In this document: positions 25,386 to 37,884 of the stretch, piece after piece | Layout: the number at the start of each line of letters is the position of its first letter | Position numbering within the stretch: the stretch's first letter is position 1 | Origin: Labia minor | Lineage: Eukaryota > Arthropoda > Insecta > Dermaptera > Spongiphoridae | Length of the DNA stretch: 64,000 nt | NCBI GenBank assembly: GCA_963082975.1 | Contig: OY720344.1 | Span: 72,196,546 to 72,260,545, forward strand | Reading direction: 5' to 3' | Position numbers and translations under genes: made by a program | Notes under the pieces: generated by a model | What the model saw: only the letters and a program-made list of their open reading frames with translations | Databases searched by the model: none | Told to the model about the DNA's origin: nothing

Positions 25386-25569
25386 ATATGACATGTTGTA
25401 ACTAATCAAAAGGCCAAAATGCTCTTAAAACAATGTAAAGTAATTTATTTATACATTTAATAATAGATTTATTTAAATTTGAACAATATGTAACATAAAG
25501 CTAAATTAAAGATAAAGTTGATTATTTCATATATTTATATAATAATATAATTATAGTTTTCATATTTTT

Positions 25570-26015
25570 ACCGACGGGAAGGTGTTTTCACACCAAATTT
25601 CACATGTGGAGATTTTTACATATCTCCTCGAATCATGCATTTTAACAGAAAAAAGTATTTTTAGCATGATGTCTGTCCGTCTGTCCATTCGTCCCATTGT
25701 GTGTCCGAATAGACGTGTATAGCTTGAACTGCTCAACGGATTTTGATAAAATTTGGTTTATTTACTTAATGTATGAATTCATCAACTTTTGGTGTATATC
25801 CAGAAATCGGAAGTGGTAGTTTACAAAGTATTAATTTTATATTCATTGTCGGAAATTTTTCACTTAAAATATAGTAGTAATAAATAATTGAGTAATTATA
25901 CTAAAAATAAAAGCCAAGATAATATAATTTAGTCATTTTAATTCAAGTTTTAAAAATATTTTTTTTTATACTTTATATATATTTATAATGTTTGGAAATT
26001 AATTTATTTCAAATC
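25570..26015 (+). mobile_element. Family 2 Helentron-like element, copy c (degenerate)
   Basis: The 5' half is clear (ACCGACGGGAAGGTG, CACACCAAATTTCACATGTG, a decayed GTCC/GTCT tract, TCGGAAGTGGTAGT near 25808). After about 25820 the homology is lost. TGGAAATTAATTTATTTCAAA at 25993 resembles the region just before the 3' end of copy a, so the middle appears replaced or eroded. Confidence 0.6.
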
Positions 26016-26889
26016 GTGACCATATAGATTCAAAATTGGCTGAACCGATTTCGCTGAAATTATTCTTGCATATCTCTATTTGAACATAGGCTATATATTA
26101 TAACAATATCTATTCAATAACCAGAGAAATTAATTTTTTAAAGTTTATATATATTATTCTCCGTGTTCACAAGAGCCTTGCGTGGCCCACTGACCAAGCG
26201 GACTCATTTTACACAATGAATATAAACTTTTCTAGCAATAGAGAATAGTAGACGTTCTTTTTATTGTATTCTTTGCGCATAACATGTACATATAATATTA
26301 AAAATTTAAAGAGAAAATGTAGTCACAATATTAATATTTTTAGTGTGTTAAATAAGTTAAAAAAGCCAATATGATTATTTGAAATATTGTAAATATTAGG
26401 AAAATAAAAATATAAATATTATAAACATTCTTTTTTTGTATTCTTTGCAACATGTTTATATCAAATTTTTAAAAATTAATTTCTGCGGTTAATAAAATTT
26501 ATAGCCCATGAACACATGAAAAATTCTAAAGTAACTTTTGTTTCTAGAGGTCATGAAACGCGAATATATGGAAAAAATTTTAAATTCTGAGCAATGTGCA
26601 GTTAAAAATCTTTTTAGGTGTATATATATAGATTTACAATATCTCAATTGATCATATTGGCCTTTTAAACTTTGAAAACATTCACATTACGACTATAATT
26701 TAATTCTATTAATTTTTAAGACTATATGAATAAATAATTTTAATTAAGAAAATTTGATCTCATAATTGGATTTTCACGTACGATTTTAATATATATTTTT
26801 TAATATTATTTTTATAGTAATTTAATATTATTCTAATTTCTTTATATTTTATTTTTATTTTTGTTTACTTTTTGTGTTATGTTTAATTT
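26016..26889. other. AT-rich intergenic DNA
   Basis: It starts with AAAATTGGCTGAACCGATTT and ATATCTCTATTTGAACATAG, words that recall the GGCTGAACGGATTTTGATG part of family 2 and may be a diverged relative. The rest holds nothing recognisable. Confidence 0.4.
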
Positions 26890-27505
26890 TAATAATTTAA
26901 TAACACTTAAAGTGGTCTAAAAAAATTAATCGAGGCAGAAGAAGAGATGGGGTTTGAAATTAATAGTGATAAGCCAAAATATTTAGTATCAGAGAGGAAA
27001 AGTATTAACACACAAAATTTTAATATACAAAATGTAGAATTTGAATATGTAAAAAAATTTAATGTAATCACGAATATAATAATATTTGAGAAGAATTTAA
27101 ATCGAGGTTTCTTTCGGGAAACGCCTGTTATCAAGGGGGAAAGAGGCGTATCTCAGCATTTATGGGCTAAAGAAAGATGAAACCTGGGAATGGCGGAGAC
27201 TTCATAACGATTAATTGCATGACCTCTATGCATCTCCAGAAATTGAGTTATAAAATCGAGAAGGCTGCGATAGGCAGGGCACGTGGCTAGAATGGGAGAG
27301 GAAAAAGATATTGGTGGGGAGACCGATTGGAAAACGTCCGTTTGGAAGACCAAGGATGCTGTGGATGGACAATGTAAGAAGGGACGTGAGAGAGATGAGA
27401 AAGGGTAGGAGAGTTAGATGGTTATAGCTCAGAATAGGGACACTTGGAGAAATGTGGTTGTTTATGCCAAGAACTTTCGAGTAACGTAGAGTCAGAGCCC
27501 AGAGG

Positions 27506-27537
<32 letters not shown>

Positions 27538-27690
27538 ACATATACAAGAACACAAAAAAATGATTGTTTTATGTAATATACTGATTGAAACAAAATGGAT
27601 GAAACCTTTTTACATACAGACTTTCAACCAAACACCCCGTCTAGCTGCTCTGAGCGTCGAAGGCTAGTATAATAATAAATGAAAATATAT
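26890..27690 (+). pseudogene. Non-LTR retrotransposon ORF2 C-terminal remnant and 3' UTR
   Basis: The plus strand from 26935 reads EEEMGFEINSDKPKYLVSER and continues to ...VEFEYVKKF. This is the region after the reverse transcriptase fingers and palm, parallel to the minus-strand copy at 56.8-57.3 kb. From 27150 it reads LRIYGLKKDE-TWEWR, then SRRLR-AGHVARMGEE, a ...KTKDAVDGQ... segment that another frame reads as GRPRMLWMDN, and AQNRDTWRNVVVYAKNF, all typical of the C-terminal part of such ORF2 proteins. Stops and frameshifts show it is dead. The 3' UTR has a GATA tract, ACTGATTGAAACAAAATGG and the decayed end near 27680. Confidence 0.78.
27504..27537 (+). repeat. (GATA)n microsatellite in the retroelement 3' UTR
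   Basis: About eight GATA units follow the end of the ORF2 remnant. The copy at 37.7 kb has the matching CTATCTATC at the same place on the opposite strand, so the tract is part of the element family and is not a chance expansion. Confidence 0.85.
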
Positions 27691-28109
27691 AGTATTATTC
27701 TACCTTGTGTGTTTTTTTATGTATTTAAACCAAATTGTAATAAAATACCTATTTTTTTATTAGCTTTCGAAAGATGTCTCATGAATTTTATATTCGAAAA
27801 TGAACAACTGACACCATTTGTGCATCTTTTTATTTTGTTGCATAGATAAGATATAAGATAAAATATCTAATATTACAGAGACAGACATTTAAAAAGCAAA
27901 ATTACATCGTTTCCCTAGAAATGTTACTCTATTTATTCAAAGACAAAAAAATGAGAGCAAAGCAAGAGTGAAAAGGGGCATTGGGGAATTTTAAAGAAGG
28001 GAACCAATGTAATTTCATGCAAATTGAATCGCTTCCAATAGGATATTCAAAAAATCTTTATCAAATTGTATTAAACTTAAAAGAAAAAAATACGAGAGAG
28101 AAAAGATCC

Positions 28110-28630
28110 GATTAGAAATTAAGCGGATATCATTTGGCGCGCGTCTAATTCGACACCTAGTCAAACAAAGGGGGAGGGGTTGGAAATGAGATATGGATAT
28201 GGAGTGGTGGTGGTGGTTTGAAAAGGAGGTGGGGGGAAGGTAGAATCGCATTGCAAACGAGCCATGGACAAGTGACACCCTTTTAACGTTTGGCGTCCTT
28301 TATGCCGCGTCAGACGCATTCAAATGCAATTAAGCCGAATGGATGCACTTGCTTTTCGAGTCACAATGTCAAATCAAAAAAGATGCGGAGGAAAAAGTGG
28401 AGGTGGGAGGAATTGGAAGATGGGAAGCGGGTGTGGGAGAGTATTTTGTAAAATGGTGGAAGAAATCAGCCGCCACCAAGAAGATGGAAAATGGCAAATA
28501 AGGGTGGAGAAGGAACGAAGAGAGATGGGGGAGGGGGAATCATGAATAAAAAAACAATTCATCTGGAAAAAAATGAGATTTGAATTCGAGAAATAGCGCT
28601 GTGATCTTCGTCGGGGTGAACTATCGTTAA
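28110..28630. other. 520-bp GC-richer island with polypurine tracts
   Basis: The longest island away from the Maf gene. It includes TGGCGCGCGTCTAATTCGAC, TGGTGGTGGTGG, CTTTATGCCGCGTCAGACGC and a long purine-biased tract 28375-28545. A 73-codon plus frame (28324-28545) and opposed minus frames owe their length to the purine bias; they match no family I know. An ATGCAAAT octamer lies just outside at about 28017. A non-coding exon or an enhancer is possible. Confidence 0.4.
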
Positions 28631-29173
28631 TTGAAATAAACGGATTAGATTACAAAAAAAAAGAAAATAAAAATGGAAAGAATACTGTCTCCATGGGATG
28701 TTGTAATAAAATATTTTTCTATTCGGAAAAATGAAAGAATTTAGTTTTTTTTCTTTTTTGATTGAAGCAGAAAGATTGAATATAGAATGTATCTAACTGA
28801 TAATATTTTACAAAGCTTTGAGAAACCCTATAAAAACCACAGTAGAATTATATATCTCAAAATTAACTCTCTTTGACTAAAAAGAATTGAATTTCAAATA
28901 AAACAATATTTACAATTTGTAATATAAATATATTTGATTTCAACCATAAGTGGGCAATTGAACAAAACACTTTACAACTCTTTACCATTATAGTTTTACT
29001 TTTACTAGAAACAAAATAATATTTAATAAATATCATTTAAGTCTTATTACTTAACTAAGAGTATACTATAATACTTAAATTACGGGACTTTTCTTTTATT
29101 TATATCCTTATTGGGATGGGATCAAATTTATTTTTATTACTTATGTATATTGAAAACAAAAAATAAAAATAAA

Positions 29174-29240
29174 TCTGGAGTGCCTCCATTCGACTATCCC
29201 GCAATTTGAATTGGATAAAATAACATATCATGTAAACGTA
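29174..29240 (+). mobile_element. Family 1 Helentron-like element, copy E, 5' part (split by insertion)
   Basis: The start TCTGGAGTGCCTCCATTCGA and the sub-terminal ACTATCCCGC are the 5' end of a family-1 copy. Homology stops after AACATATCAT, where a 1.3-kb foreign segment begins. The rest of the copy resumes at about 30568. Confidence 0.7.
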
Positions 29241-30567
29241 CCAGTCGTGGACCAATGTACCAGTAATGGACCATTTGATAGATTTTTTATCAAAATAAGC
29301 TTTTTAGTTCAAATTAAACTTGGGATATCGATAAATATCAAGAAGAGCCTTTTTCGGATTGCTTAACAATGAAACAGAGACCAATCGCTGCATTTATATT
29401 ATAATTATGAATTTTTTAAAACATGAGGCAAGCGTTCTTGCATTTTAAGGTTAGTTTCTTATGCAAAACGTTAAGGATATGCTTCACTTTATTTTCAATT
29501 TATTATGTGTTATTTAATAATAATTTCAATCCAAAAATTAAATTCAACAGTTGATACTACAAATTATATTAATCAGTTTGAAATATTTAATTTATGTGAT
29601 GATTAAAAATGATTAAGGTCATTTACTGAAACAAATATCTCATTTTTTCAGAGGTGGACCGGGGTGGCCCATTACTAAAGAATACGATTAAATTTTTTTT
29701 TAAGTAAAATCGTTTTTTTTATTAAAATAAATGTGATGTATACAAATTTTTTATGTTTTAAATGTATAGAACAATTTTATTCAATACTGAGACAACACAT
29801 GGTAAATCACTAAATCTTTACAAATTAAATTATATTTTCATCAGATTTCTTTAGATATCTAAATTTTATGCTGATAATAAATTGTGTAAATAGATTTATT
29901 CCCAATTTATAAACATTATTAAATTTATAATTTTATTTTATGAAATTAAATCAGCAACAATTTATTAGATTGAAATATCTTATTACTCAATAATAAATTT
30001 AATAAATGATATTTATTTTTTATTAATAAGAATAATTATAATTATATTAAATTAATATTATTAAAATTTCCAATATATTTTTTAAATTATATTAATGTCA
30101 TTATCTTTCTCTTTTCGATTGCATTAACTGACCCTTCTTGTTTAAAAACCCCGTGTTATAAATGGATATGAATTGTAAATATAAAGTAACAAACTGTAAA
30201 TATAAAGAATAATAAAAATAAATTATAAAAAAATTATAAGAAATTATAAAAAGTATTAATAAAACCAATCCTTAGTACATTTTATTCCATTTATTTATTT
30301 TAAACCCATTTTAGGTTGATGGTCCATTACTGGATCAAAAAGTGGCCCTCTACTGAAACTTTAGATTTTCAGATGGCCCACTACTAGAACAAAATATACG
30401 TTTTGAAAAAAATTAAAAAATAATATTTAAATATACATTAACCGAATGTTTGTGTCGTAGTGATAATTAAAAATAGTTGTACAATATGTTTTGTTGTTAT
30501 TCTCACTTTTATTACAGAATAATAGTGTTTTTTAATGAAAATTTCTCTTAACATGGTCCACCACTGG
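29241..30567. mobile_element. 1.33-kb non-autonomous DNA transposon with CCAGT...GGACCA ends (pogo/Tc5-like?)
   Basis: The segment interrupts family-1 copy E. Its ends are inverted: CCAGTCGTGGACCAATGT at 29241 and, read from the right end, CCAGTGGTGGACCATGT. Variants of CCAGTAATGGACCA recur at 29260-29273 and, in the opposite orientation, near 29655-29676, 30319-30333, 30342-30356, 30373-30386 and 30554-30567. Such sub-terminal arrays are typical of transposase binding sites. CAGT-type ends recall pogo/Tigger or Tc5 elements, but no transposase remains and no clean target duplication was found, so the superfamily is a guess. Confidence 0.6.
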
Positions 30568-31104
30568 AATTAAATATAATTAATTAAATTATGAATTAAA
30601 ATTAATAAATAATATTTATTAAACCAGCGCGTGTTTGACTCTTTATTGATGGCACCACGTCACTTGGTGGCACGTGATTTGAAATGTTAAAAAATTAAAT
30701 CCGGTACTTTCAGCGATTCAATCAAGCTGAAATTCTATATATAGTAGTTTTATACAATTTTTAATCATGTGAAAAACTATCAAACATATATCTTTATTTT
30801 TACGGTTACTTTAGAGGAAAAAAAATCAAAACGTTGTAGGTAAACTCATTCAAGTTGACCCTCTTCCGGTTGAGCTCCATTTCTCAAAAGTTGATAGAAT
30901 ATTACGAATTTTGAATAATGCCCGGGTACCAAATTTCATGATTCTAGCTAAAACGGTTTTTGCGTAATCTTATCTACACTCACACACATACATTTTTCTC
31001 AATCTTAGTGAAAATGATTCCTGAACCTTCAAAACGTATAAAAACATCAAAAACTCGTCATCGAAAATTTTCGTGATCTCAATACTATCTCGCCAGAGAT
31101 AGTA
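30568..31104 (+). mobile_element. Family 1 Helentron-like element, copy E, 3' part
   Basis: This continues copy E after the insertion: ACCAGCGCGTGTTTGACTC, the CACGTCACTTGGTGGCACGTG block, TCCGGTACTTTCAGCGATTC, a short CA tract, TTCAAAACGTATAAAAACAT and a perfect terminal hairpin (ACTATCTC-GCCA-GAGATAGT). A stray CTCATTCAAGTTG near 30845 also occurs just outside the element at about 31120, a small local duplication. Confidence 0.75.
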
Positions 31105-34100
31105 ATAAGTACAAAAAAACTCATTCAAGTTGGGATATGTAAACGTAAATGGTAAACTCAAAAAAAAAATTGTTGGAAAAGTCATTTGTGATAAGTTTGC
31201 TTGCTAGTCAACAAATTGGTACCATTCTAAAAGAATAGAAACCCATCATGAAAATATACCTGAAGAGTTTCTAAATAATTTATAATAAAAACAATATTCG
31301 GATCCATGTTATATTGAGTTTGTGATTAATCGAATTATATAATTTTTGTTAGTATCTTAAATAATCCAGATTTTGTCACAATTATGAAATTTATAAATTC
31401 AACCATAGGCACTTGTTGAAATATTTTGATATTTTATTTAATATAAACTATAAATATAATAAAAATATTTAATTTATTAAAGACACTCAAAAAATGTTAT
31501 TCTGATAAGAAAAGAACAAATTTAATCCAAGTATTATTTTGTGCTTTTTTTCTCTAAATAAGCTTCCAATGATGGTGTAACAAAATGAAATGCACATAAA
31601 GAAAATATATCAAACATGAAACTTTACCGAGAATCTTGCAACAAAAACAAAATGATTCTTATTTAAGTTTATAGTTTTAAGTTTCATTTGAGTTTAAATA
31701 TAAGTATAATATATTTTTATAAAATTTTAAAAATAAAATAAATTTCATTTGTTTAAATATTGGTCGTGTCATTGAAATTAATTTTATTTTTATTTGATAA
31801 ATTATTGAAGAAAGATCAACTAAATATATTCTAAATATATATTTCTCATTCACATTTTTATTAAAATAATGTAAATACATTGTAGATAAAACGATTGAAC
31901 GATTGATTATTCTTTACATTCAAAATATCATTTGATACATTTATTAATTATTAAATTGTAAAACATATTTATTTTATAAAGATATACTAAAATTATATAA
32001 ATAGTAATAATTATTATCAAGAATACAATAAAAAAAAAAATCTGGCAAAAGTCCTGTTGCTAAGTCTGTCTGCGTTCTTTATTCATTCATTAGAAATTTT
32101 CATCCTTCGACATAACCTTCGTATTTTTCCGATTCGTGATGAAAACCAAAGCGATAAAAGAAATGCGATAACCACAAAGAAATCATTGTCTTTTTTATTC
32201 TCCTCACACATCAAATGTAATAGTAGAAAAAGTCAATTTAATTTATTGTAATGTAAAATCTTATTATTATATTGAACATAATTACATTAAACTAAATATT
32301 TAAAAACAAACATTAAAATATTTGTCTTTTAAAATCAAATGCATTATTATTATAAACTGTTCACACAATTAAAATAAAGACACAATTTTTTATTATAGCA
32401 ACTTATTGTACTTCAATTTGCAATCGAAATTTGTAATAGCATGCACTTTTATTAAGAACATCTGATAATAAAAAAATAGGTAATTAAAGAAAAATTATAT
32501 TATAATTCAATTTAATGTCAAAAGAAATAATTAGAAATTAAAATATTTATTATATTTTTAAATATTAGGTATAAGACTGTCTGTTCTCTATGCGTTTCCA
32601 AATGACTGTATGAATTGATATCAAATTTGCAATATAATGCTTCCAAATTGCAAAGAACAAGTATTTTGCTATAGAATATATACACAAATAGTATTTAATT
32701 AATTTCGTGTTTAAAAAATAAAAAATAAATAAGCAAAACAAAAGAAAAATTAGTCTTTCTTATACATCATTTAAAATTAAATTAATCACATTTTTTAATT
32801 TGAATTTTAAAAGTAATATTAATTAAATGAAATTTAAAGGAGAAAACCGAAATTCAATTATGAAAAAAATTATAAGGATGTAAAAAAACTAAATCTTGAA
32901 TTTTGATAAAATTTAATCAAAATCATAAAACCCTTCTAAGAAAAATACAAAAAAAAAAAAAAAAAAACTGTAAAAATCAGAAGAGAAAAAACGGTCCTTT
33001 CTTATTAAATGTTAAATTACTGAAATGCTACTCAAAGAAGAAGGAGAGGGAGAAAAAAATCGGTACTTTTGGTTTAATGAAAAAAAATTTGTTCTATTTT
33101 AATGAAATATTATTGTTATAATAAAAAATTTAATTATTATACTTATATAATATTTTTCTGTAATCTAACTAAAAAACATTGATCAATTTATAAATAGTTT
33201 TTAAAGTCAAGTACGAATTAAAATTCAAATAAGAATTTTTCAATTGATTATACATTATACTTTGATTTATTGATTTCCAATTTGAATGCTTTACTCGCAA
33301 AATCAATTAATTCCACTTTTTGAATTTATTTTAAATTCTATTCACAGAGTGCTTGATTCCAAATTCTTTCTATTCAAAATATAATTGTCTTAAATGAAAA
33401 ATTAACACAATTAAATGACATGTTTTTTTGGTTATTGAAAAGTAACTAATTTATTTCAGAAGTTTATTTGATTAACTCTATATTCGAATGAAAATCTTAA
33501 TAAATATTTAGTTAAATGAAATTATTAATCAGTTGCAATGTAATGGAAGTCAGATTTCAATTTTAAAGTTTTTTTTTTAATTTTATTTTAGAAGATAATG
33601 ATGAATCTGTAAAAATATTTTTATTTGATTTATTATTTACAGATTTCTGCCTATAAGAAGATAATAATGTATCTTAAAAATGTACTAAAAATCTTTAGTA
33701 ACAAATCTTAATTTTATTTATTTATTTATTTACAGAGATTTAAGAGATTTACCTGTAATTGTAATGTATTTATTGAAGTTTTCCTATAATAGAAACATAA
33801 AATATGTTGACTATGTAAGACTTGTTTTTCTTTCACTTGTCAAATCGATTAACTCCATTAATCATGTAAAAATTATAATAATAAAACGATTTATTTTATC
33901 TTAAACTTTTAATACGGCATTAATTATGAGATACATCTATAGAAATTCAGTCTCTTCTTAATTTAAGCAGGAATTTTAAATATACCTATACAGTTTTCAC
34001 CTTTTGCACAATATTTTGTTTTATGGGGTTTATCAATTTTTTATTTTAAAATCACAATCTCTAGTAAATTTTAGAAAATACTAATAAATGATATTTACAT

Positions 34101-34240
34101 ATTTTATAATGGTAATATAATACGAAATAACAATAATTGAGATGCATCAAGAACAGGCAAACGTCTTTTTATTTTTCATTAATCTAATAATACACCTTAA
34201 TTTAATTAATGAGGTCATGAGGTTTAACCCTTCGTAATTT
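31105..34240. other. AT-rich intergenic DNA, no gene
   Basis: A-rich tracts (32941-32967) and TTTA runs (33716-33733). Frames of 60-72 codons here are Lys/Ile/Phe/Asn-rich products of composition. No repeat family recognised. Confidence 0.5.
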
Positions 34241-34259
34241 TCTATTCTGATCTAGCACA

Positions 34260-34500
34260 TCAAGACATTAAAGACTCGACGTTGACATGCCTTTCCAGTA
34301 TTTGGTGAGCTGCTGCGAATTTACATATTTCTTGCTGGATCGTTTCCATTCCAAGATCTTGGTGTATTTCGTTGTTTTCTATATACCAGGGAGCGTTAAC
34401 TATTGTCCTTAGTATTTTGTTTTGAAATTTTTTAATTATTTGTACATTACTCTTTGCAGCCGTACCCCAGAACTGGCTGTGTCATATTTCTAAACTGGTT
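34260..34500 (-). pseudogene. Jockey-clade reverse transcriptase C-terminal fragment
   Basis: The minus-strand frame reads FWGTAAKSNVQIIKKFQNKI, LRTIVNAPWYIENNEIHQDL, GMETIQQEICKFAAAHQILE and ends HVNVESLMS-stop (stop at 34260-34262). This is the recognisable C-terminal end of jockey-type ORF2 (LWGxAxxSNxxIIxxFQxKxLRxIxxAPWYxxNxxIxxDL). Upstream an in-frame stop occurs before HSQFWG. It is distinct from the other retroelement family in the window and is non-functional. Confidence 0.85.
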
Positions 34501-35369
34501 TTAGGGCCTATTTATAGAGCATTTTACTCTCAATTACTCCAATTAGCCAATAGATTTTTTAAATTTAATATTTTGTCTCATTGACATAGGGAATGATAAT
34601 TAATCGATTTGACAATTGAAAAATTCATTAACTAATTTAATTTTCCTATTTGCGATTTTAAACCAAGCAAAATTGATGCACTAAAGATAGTCTGTCTGTC
34701 TCTCAAAATCATTACAAATGAATTAATGGGTAAATGAATGATGAAATTTATTATCATATTTTATATGACGGGATAACAGAAAATTATAAGATAAAATAAT
34801 TTATTTCAAGGAAATTTAATTCTTAGGATTGAGTTAAATCCTAAATCCCTCTCATTCTATAATCTATACTATAACTTAATACTTCATCTTTTTCTACTTA
34901 TGGTAATCTCCATTTATATAATTGCTTTATAGTTTAAAATGTGTTTATGATCCAATCAGAATAAAATATTAATGCTAATACATACATAAAATTTATTTAT
35001 TTTATAAATATGATCTACAAAAATTATGCACCCACGGTATATACAACAAAAAAATAACCTAAAAATTAATTTTTAAACTTTATACTTTAAATTGATTTAT
35101 GAAAAGCTACAAAATTTTATATTTTTTACTTAATTTTATCCATTTTTTATTCATTCAATATAATTTGTTAAATATAATTTATTTTAAATTTTAATTTATA
35201 AATTATAAGTCAATATGTCAATGAGTATGTGTATATTTTTGTAGAAAATCAAATCTATTAATACAAAGGATATTCCTATATATTGGCTGAACTATTATCC
35301 CAATGATGGTGAGCTAATTCTGGTTGTTTTTTATTTACTTGCTAAAAACAAAACCAATCGCTCAAGATG

Positions 35370-35440
35370 GCAATTTCCGGTTCCGGAGGAAGTGAAGGAC
35401 CCCAGTTGGACGGAAACTAGGCGCCCCATTATGAAAAGAA
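35370..35440. other. Small GC-richer island
   Basis: ATTTCCGGTTCCGGAGGAAG and CAGTTGGACGGAAACTAGGC form a short complex tract just before family-1 copy F. TTCCGGTTCCGGAGG contains the palindrome TCCGGA. No gene seen. Confidence 0.25.
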
Positions 35441-35677
35441 TAAATCATAACATTTATTAAATGGCCAAATAGAAAATCTTTCGGAAAACAACCAAATTGA
35501 AAAGTCATGTTTGATTCTTTTTGTATTTCATCTCATTTTAAGAATTACAAAAGAGAAATAAGGGCATAGCACTGAATCAAGAATAACAATCACAATTTTA
35601 TATATGCTAAAAAAATCAATCATTACCAAAATATTAACTACGAATCTTATATAAAGGCATATTCACATTTATAAAAA

Positions 35678-36184
35678 TCTGGAGTGTCTCCACTCGATTA
35701 TCTCGCAAATTTGAACTGGATTAATTGACATATATTATATTTAAATAAAATTTAATTAATAAAATTATAAAGTGTTAAATATTATTAAATTGTATTAATT
35801 AATTAATTAATTAAAATATTTAAATTTGCAGTATAGTATTGTTATTAAATTAAATTAATTAATTAAAAAATATTAAATTTAAATTTAAATTTAAAACCTT
35901 TATCTTTATTTTTAAGTCAAAATTTAAAAATTTAAAAAATTAATTCGCGTGTTTGGTTCTTTGTTGATGACCCCACGTCATGGCGCGTGATTGGCAGTCA
36001 ACGTTTTAAAAAATTAATTCAGGTAATTTCAGCGATGCAATCAAGCTGAAATTCTATATTCTACACACACACACATTTTTCTCACCTTAATGAAAATGAG
36101 TCAGGGACCTTCAAAACGTATAAAAACATCAAAATCTCGACATCAAAAATTTTTGAAATCGCAATACTACCTCTGGCGAGATAG
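35678..36184 (+). mobile_element. Family 1 Helentron-like element, copy F (internally rearranged)
   Basis: Both ends are present (TCTGGAGTGTCTCCACTCGA with ATTATCTCGC, and CTCTGGCGAGATAGTA). The middle is disturbed: AT-rich AATTAA repeats expand between 35770 and 35940, the CACGTCATGGCGCGTG block is shortened, and about 230 bp between TGAAATTCTATAT and the CA tract are deleted. Confidence 0.7.
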
Positions 36185-37379
36185 TAAAAATGGATCTATG
36201 TAGGTATTTATTTTTCGGAAACAGATCTATACCAAATATAGAATTGGAATAAAATTTAGCAAAGATCAAAAGGATCACTTAAATATTTATAGTTCTAAAA
36301 TTTCAAGGAAAATCCAATGTAATCCATATTATAATAATTGACTAATTCTGATATATATATATGGTTTTTGTAAACTTTTTTACATTTTGGATCCACCAAA
36401 AGGCTAGATGGAGGTAATATAAAAATTTTACTTATATTATAATATATGTATTATAATTTTTTGTTATATAAAATGGTAATTTTAACTGTTATTTTTACGC
36501 CTGTAATGTTGGTTCAGAAGCTTATTTATTGTTCATTATAATTCATATAATGTACTATATATATAATGTACTATATATGTCTCATTTTATCAAATATCCT
36601 TATTTTATAAAAAATTAACTTATATAATTACTGACTCTTTCAATATCAATTATTCAAAATTATACAAATAATTGACAACTATCATAAAAATAAGTCTTTT
36701 GATATAAAATTTTCGTTCAAGGAGTGTTTTTTAATGAAATAGGTAATTTCTTTAATAATTAATAAAATTTATTTTAATTTTGTATTAAGAGTATATAATA
36801 TTGAGATTTATAGGTATAACTGTGTTATATAAATTATTATTTTTTTTTTATAAAAAATGGTATTAATAAATCGTTTTAGATTTGTGTAATATTTCATATT
36901 TAGCAGATTATATATGAATGTTGCTTATTTATCAAAATTCACATGTAGGTACTATATTACTTTTATATATTTCATTAAAAAAAAAACAAATGAAGGAAAT
37001 AAAAAGTTGGTTTCTTATTTAGTTCGATTGATTCAACTAAAATTAAAATAGAAACTGTTTTGAATTTGAGCTCAATTGAGCGAATAAAATAAATATTTTC
37101 AAAAATAACCACATATCCAACATCAGGCAACATAATCGTAAAAATTTTATAAATCAATTCCTGGGATCTTAAAGTATAAAAAATATTGATACTTTTACTT
37201 TTTTTATTAAGATCGTAATCCTTTAGATACACAGATTTATTAAGTTGGAGTTCAAAAGAATAGGAGGATACAAAAAATTTAAGAGTTAAGTAAAGTTATG
37301 ATTAAACGCTTTAGTTTCCTATTTTAGATCCTTGTGTCTATTTATTAGATGAACTCTAATCTTTTTTTTTCGTCTAAGT

Positions 37380-37620
37380 AGGGAAAATATTTTACACTCA
37401 TTGGTTGTGAAAATATGTTTCAGGCGGTAATCAACCCTCAACTTGTCAACATGTCTGTCTATTCCCTATCGATTTCCAGGATGATCCTTGAAGACGCTTA
37501 TCCGAGAATCTCAAGAGCCCAGCTTTCATAGGAAGAGGCAATTATTATATGAATGACTTCTGTGAATAGGATCCTCCAAAGAACCTTCACTTGACAATAT
37601 CGCTTTTTAATTAAAAACAC
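37380..37620. other. Moderate-complexity tract, unassigned
   Basis: TTTCAGGCGGTAATCAACCC, TGTCAACATGTCTGTCTATT, CCTTGAAGACGCTTATCCGA and GGATCCTCCAAAGAACC lie just right of an AT desert and left of the split retroelement. No family was recognised. The 60-codon minus frame (37498-37680) is not protein-like. Confidence 0.25.
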
Positions 37621-37682
37621 CCAAAAAGATAATATTATAAATAATAATTTATTTATCGTAGGTAGAATAAAAATTGTCATCT

Positions 37683-37884
37683 ATCTATCAATCACTGAGG
37701 CTCTACGGAACTCGAAAGTTCTTGGCTGCAGCAACAACATTTCTCCAAGTGTCCCAATCCTGTGCTTCACCCTTTCAACTCCTATATTCTCCCATATTTC
37801 TTACGTCTCTTCCTACATTAACCACCCACCGCGTTCTTGGTCTTCCAACAGGGGGTTTCCCAATCAGTTTCCCCCTCAAATATA
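37683..37884 (-). pseudogene. Non-LTR retrotransposon fragment, 3' part (split by a mariner)
   Basis: Minus-strand copy of the same family. Read from 37884 downwards it contains the GRPRTRWV-type motif, ...QDWDTWRNVVAAAKNF and the GAGTTCCGTAGAGCC end, then GATA units. It continues beyond the mariner insertion at 38437. Confidence 0.72.
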
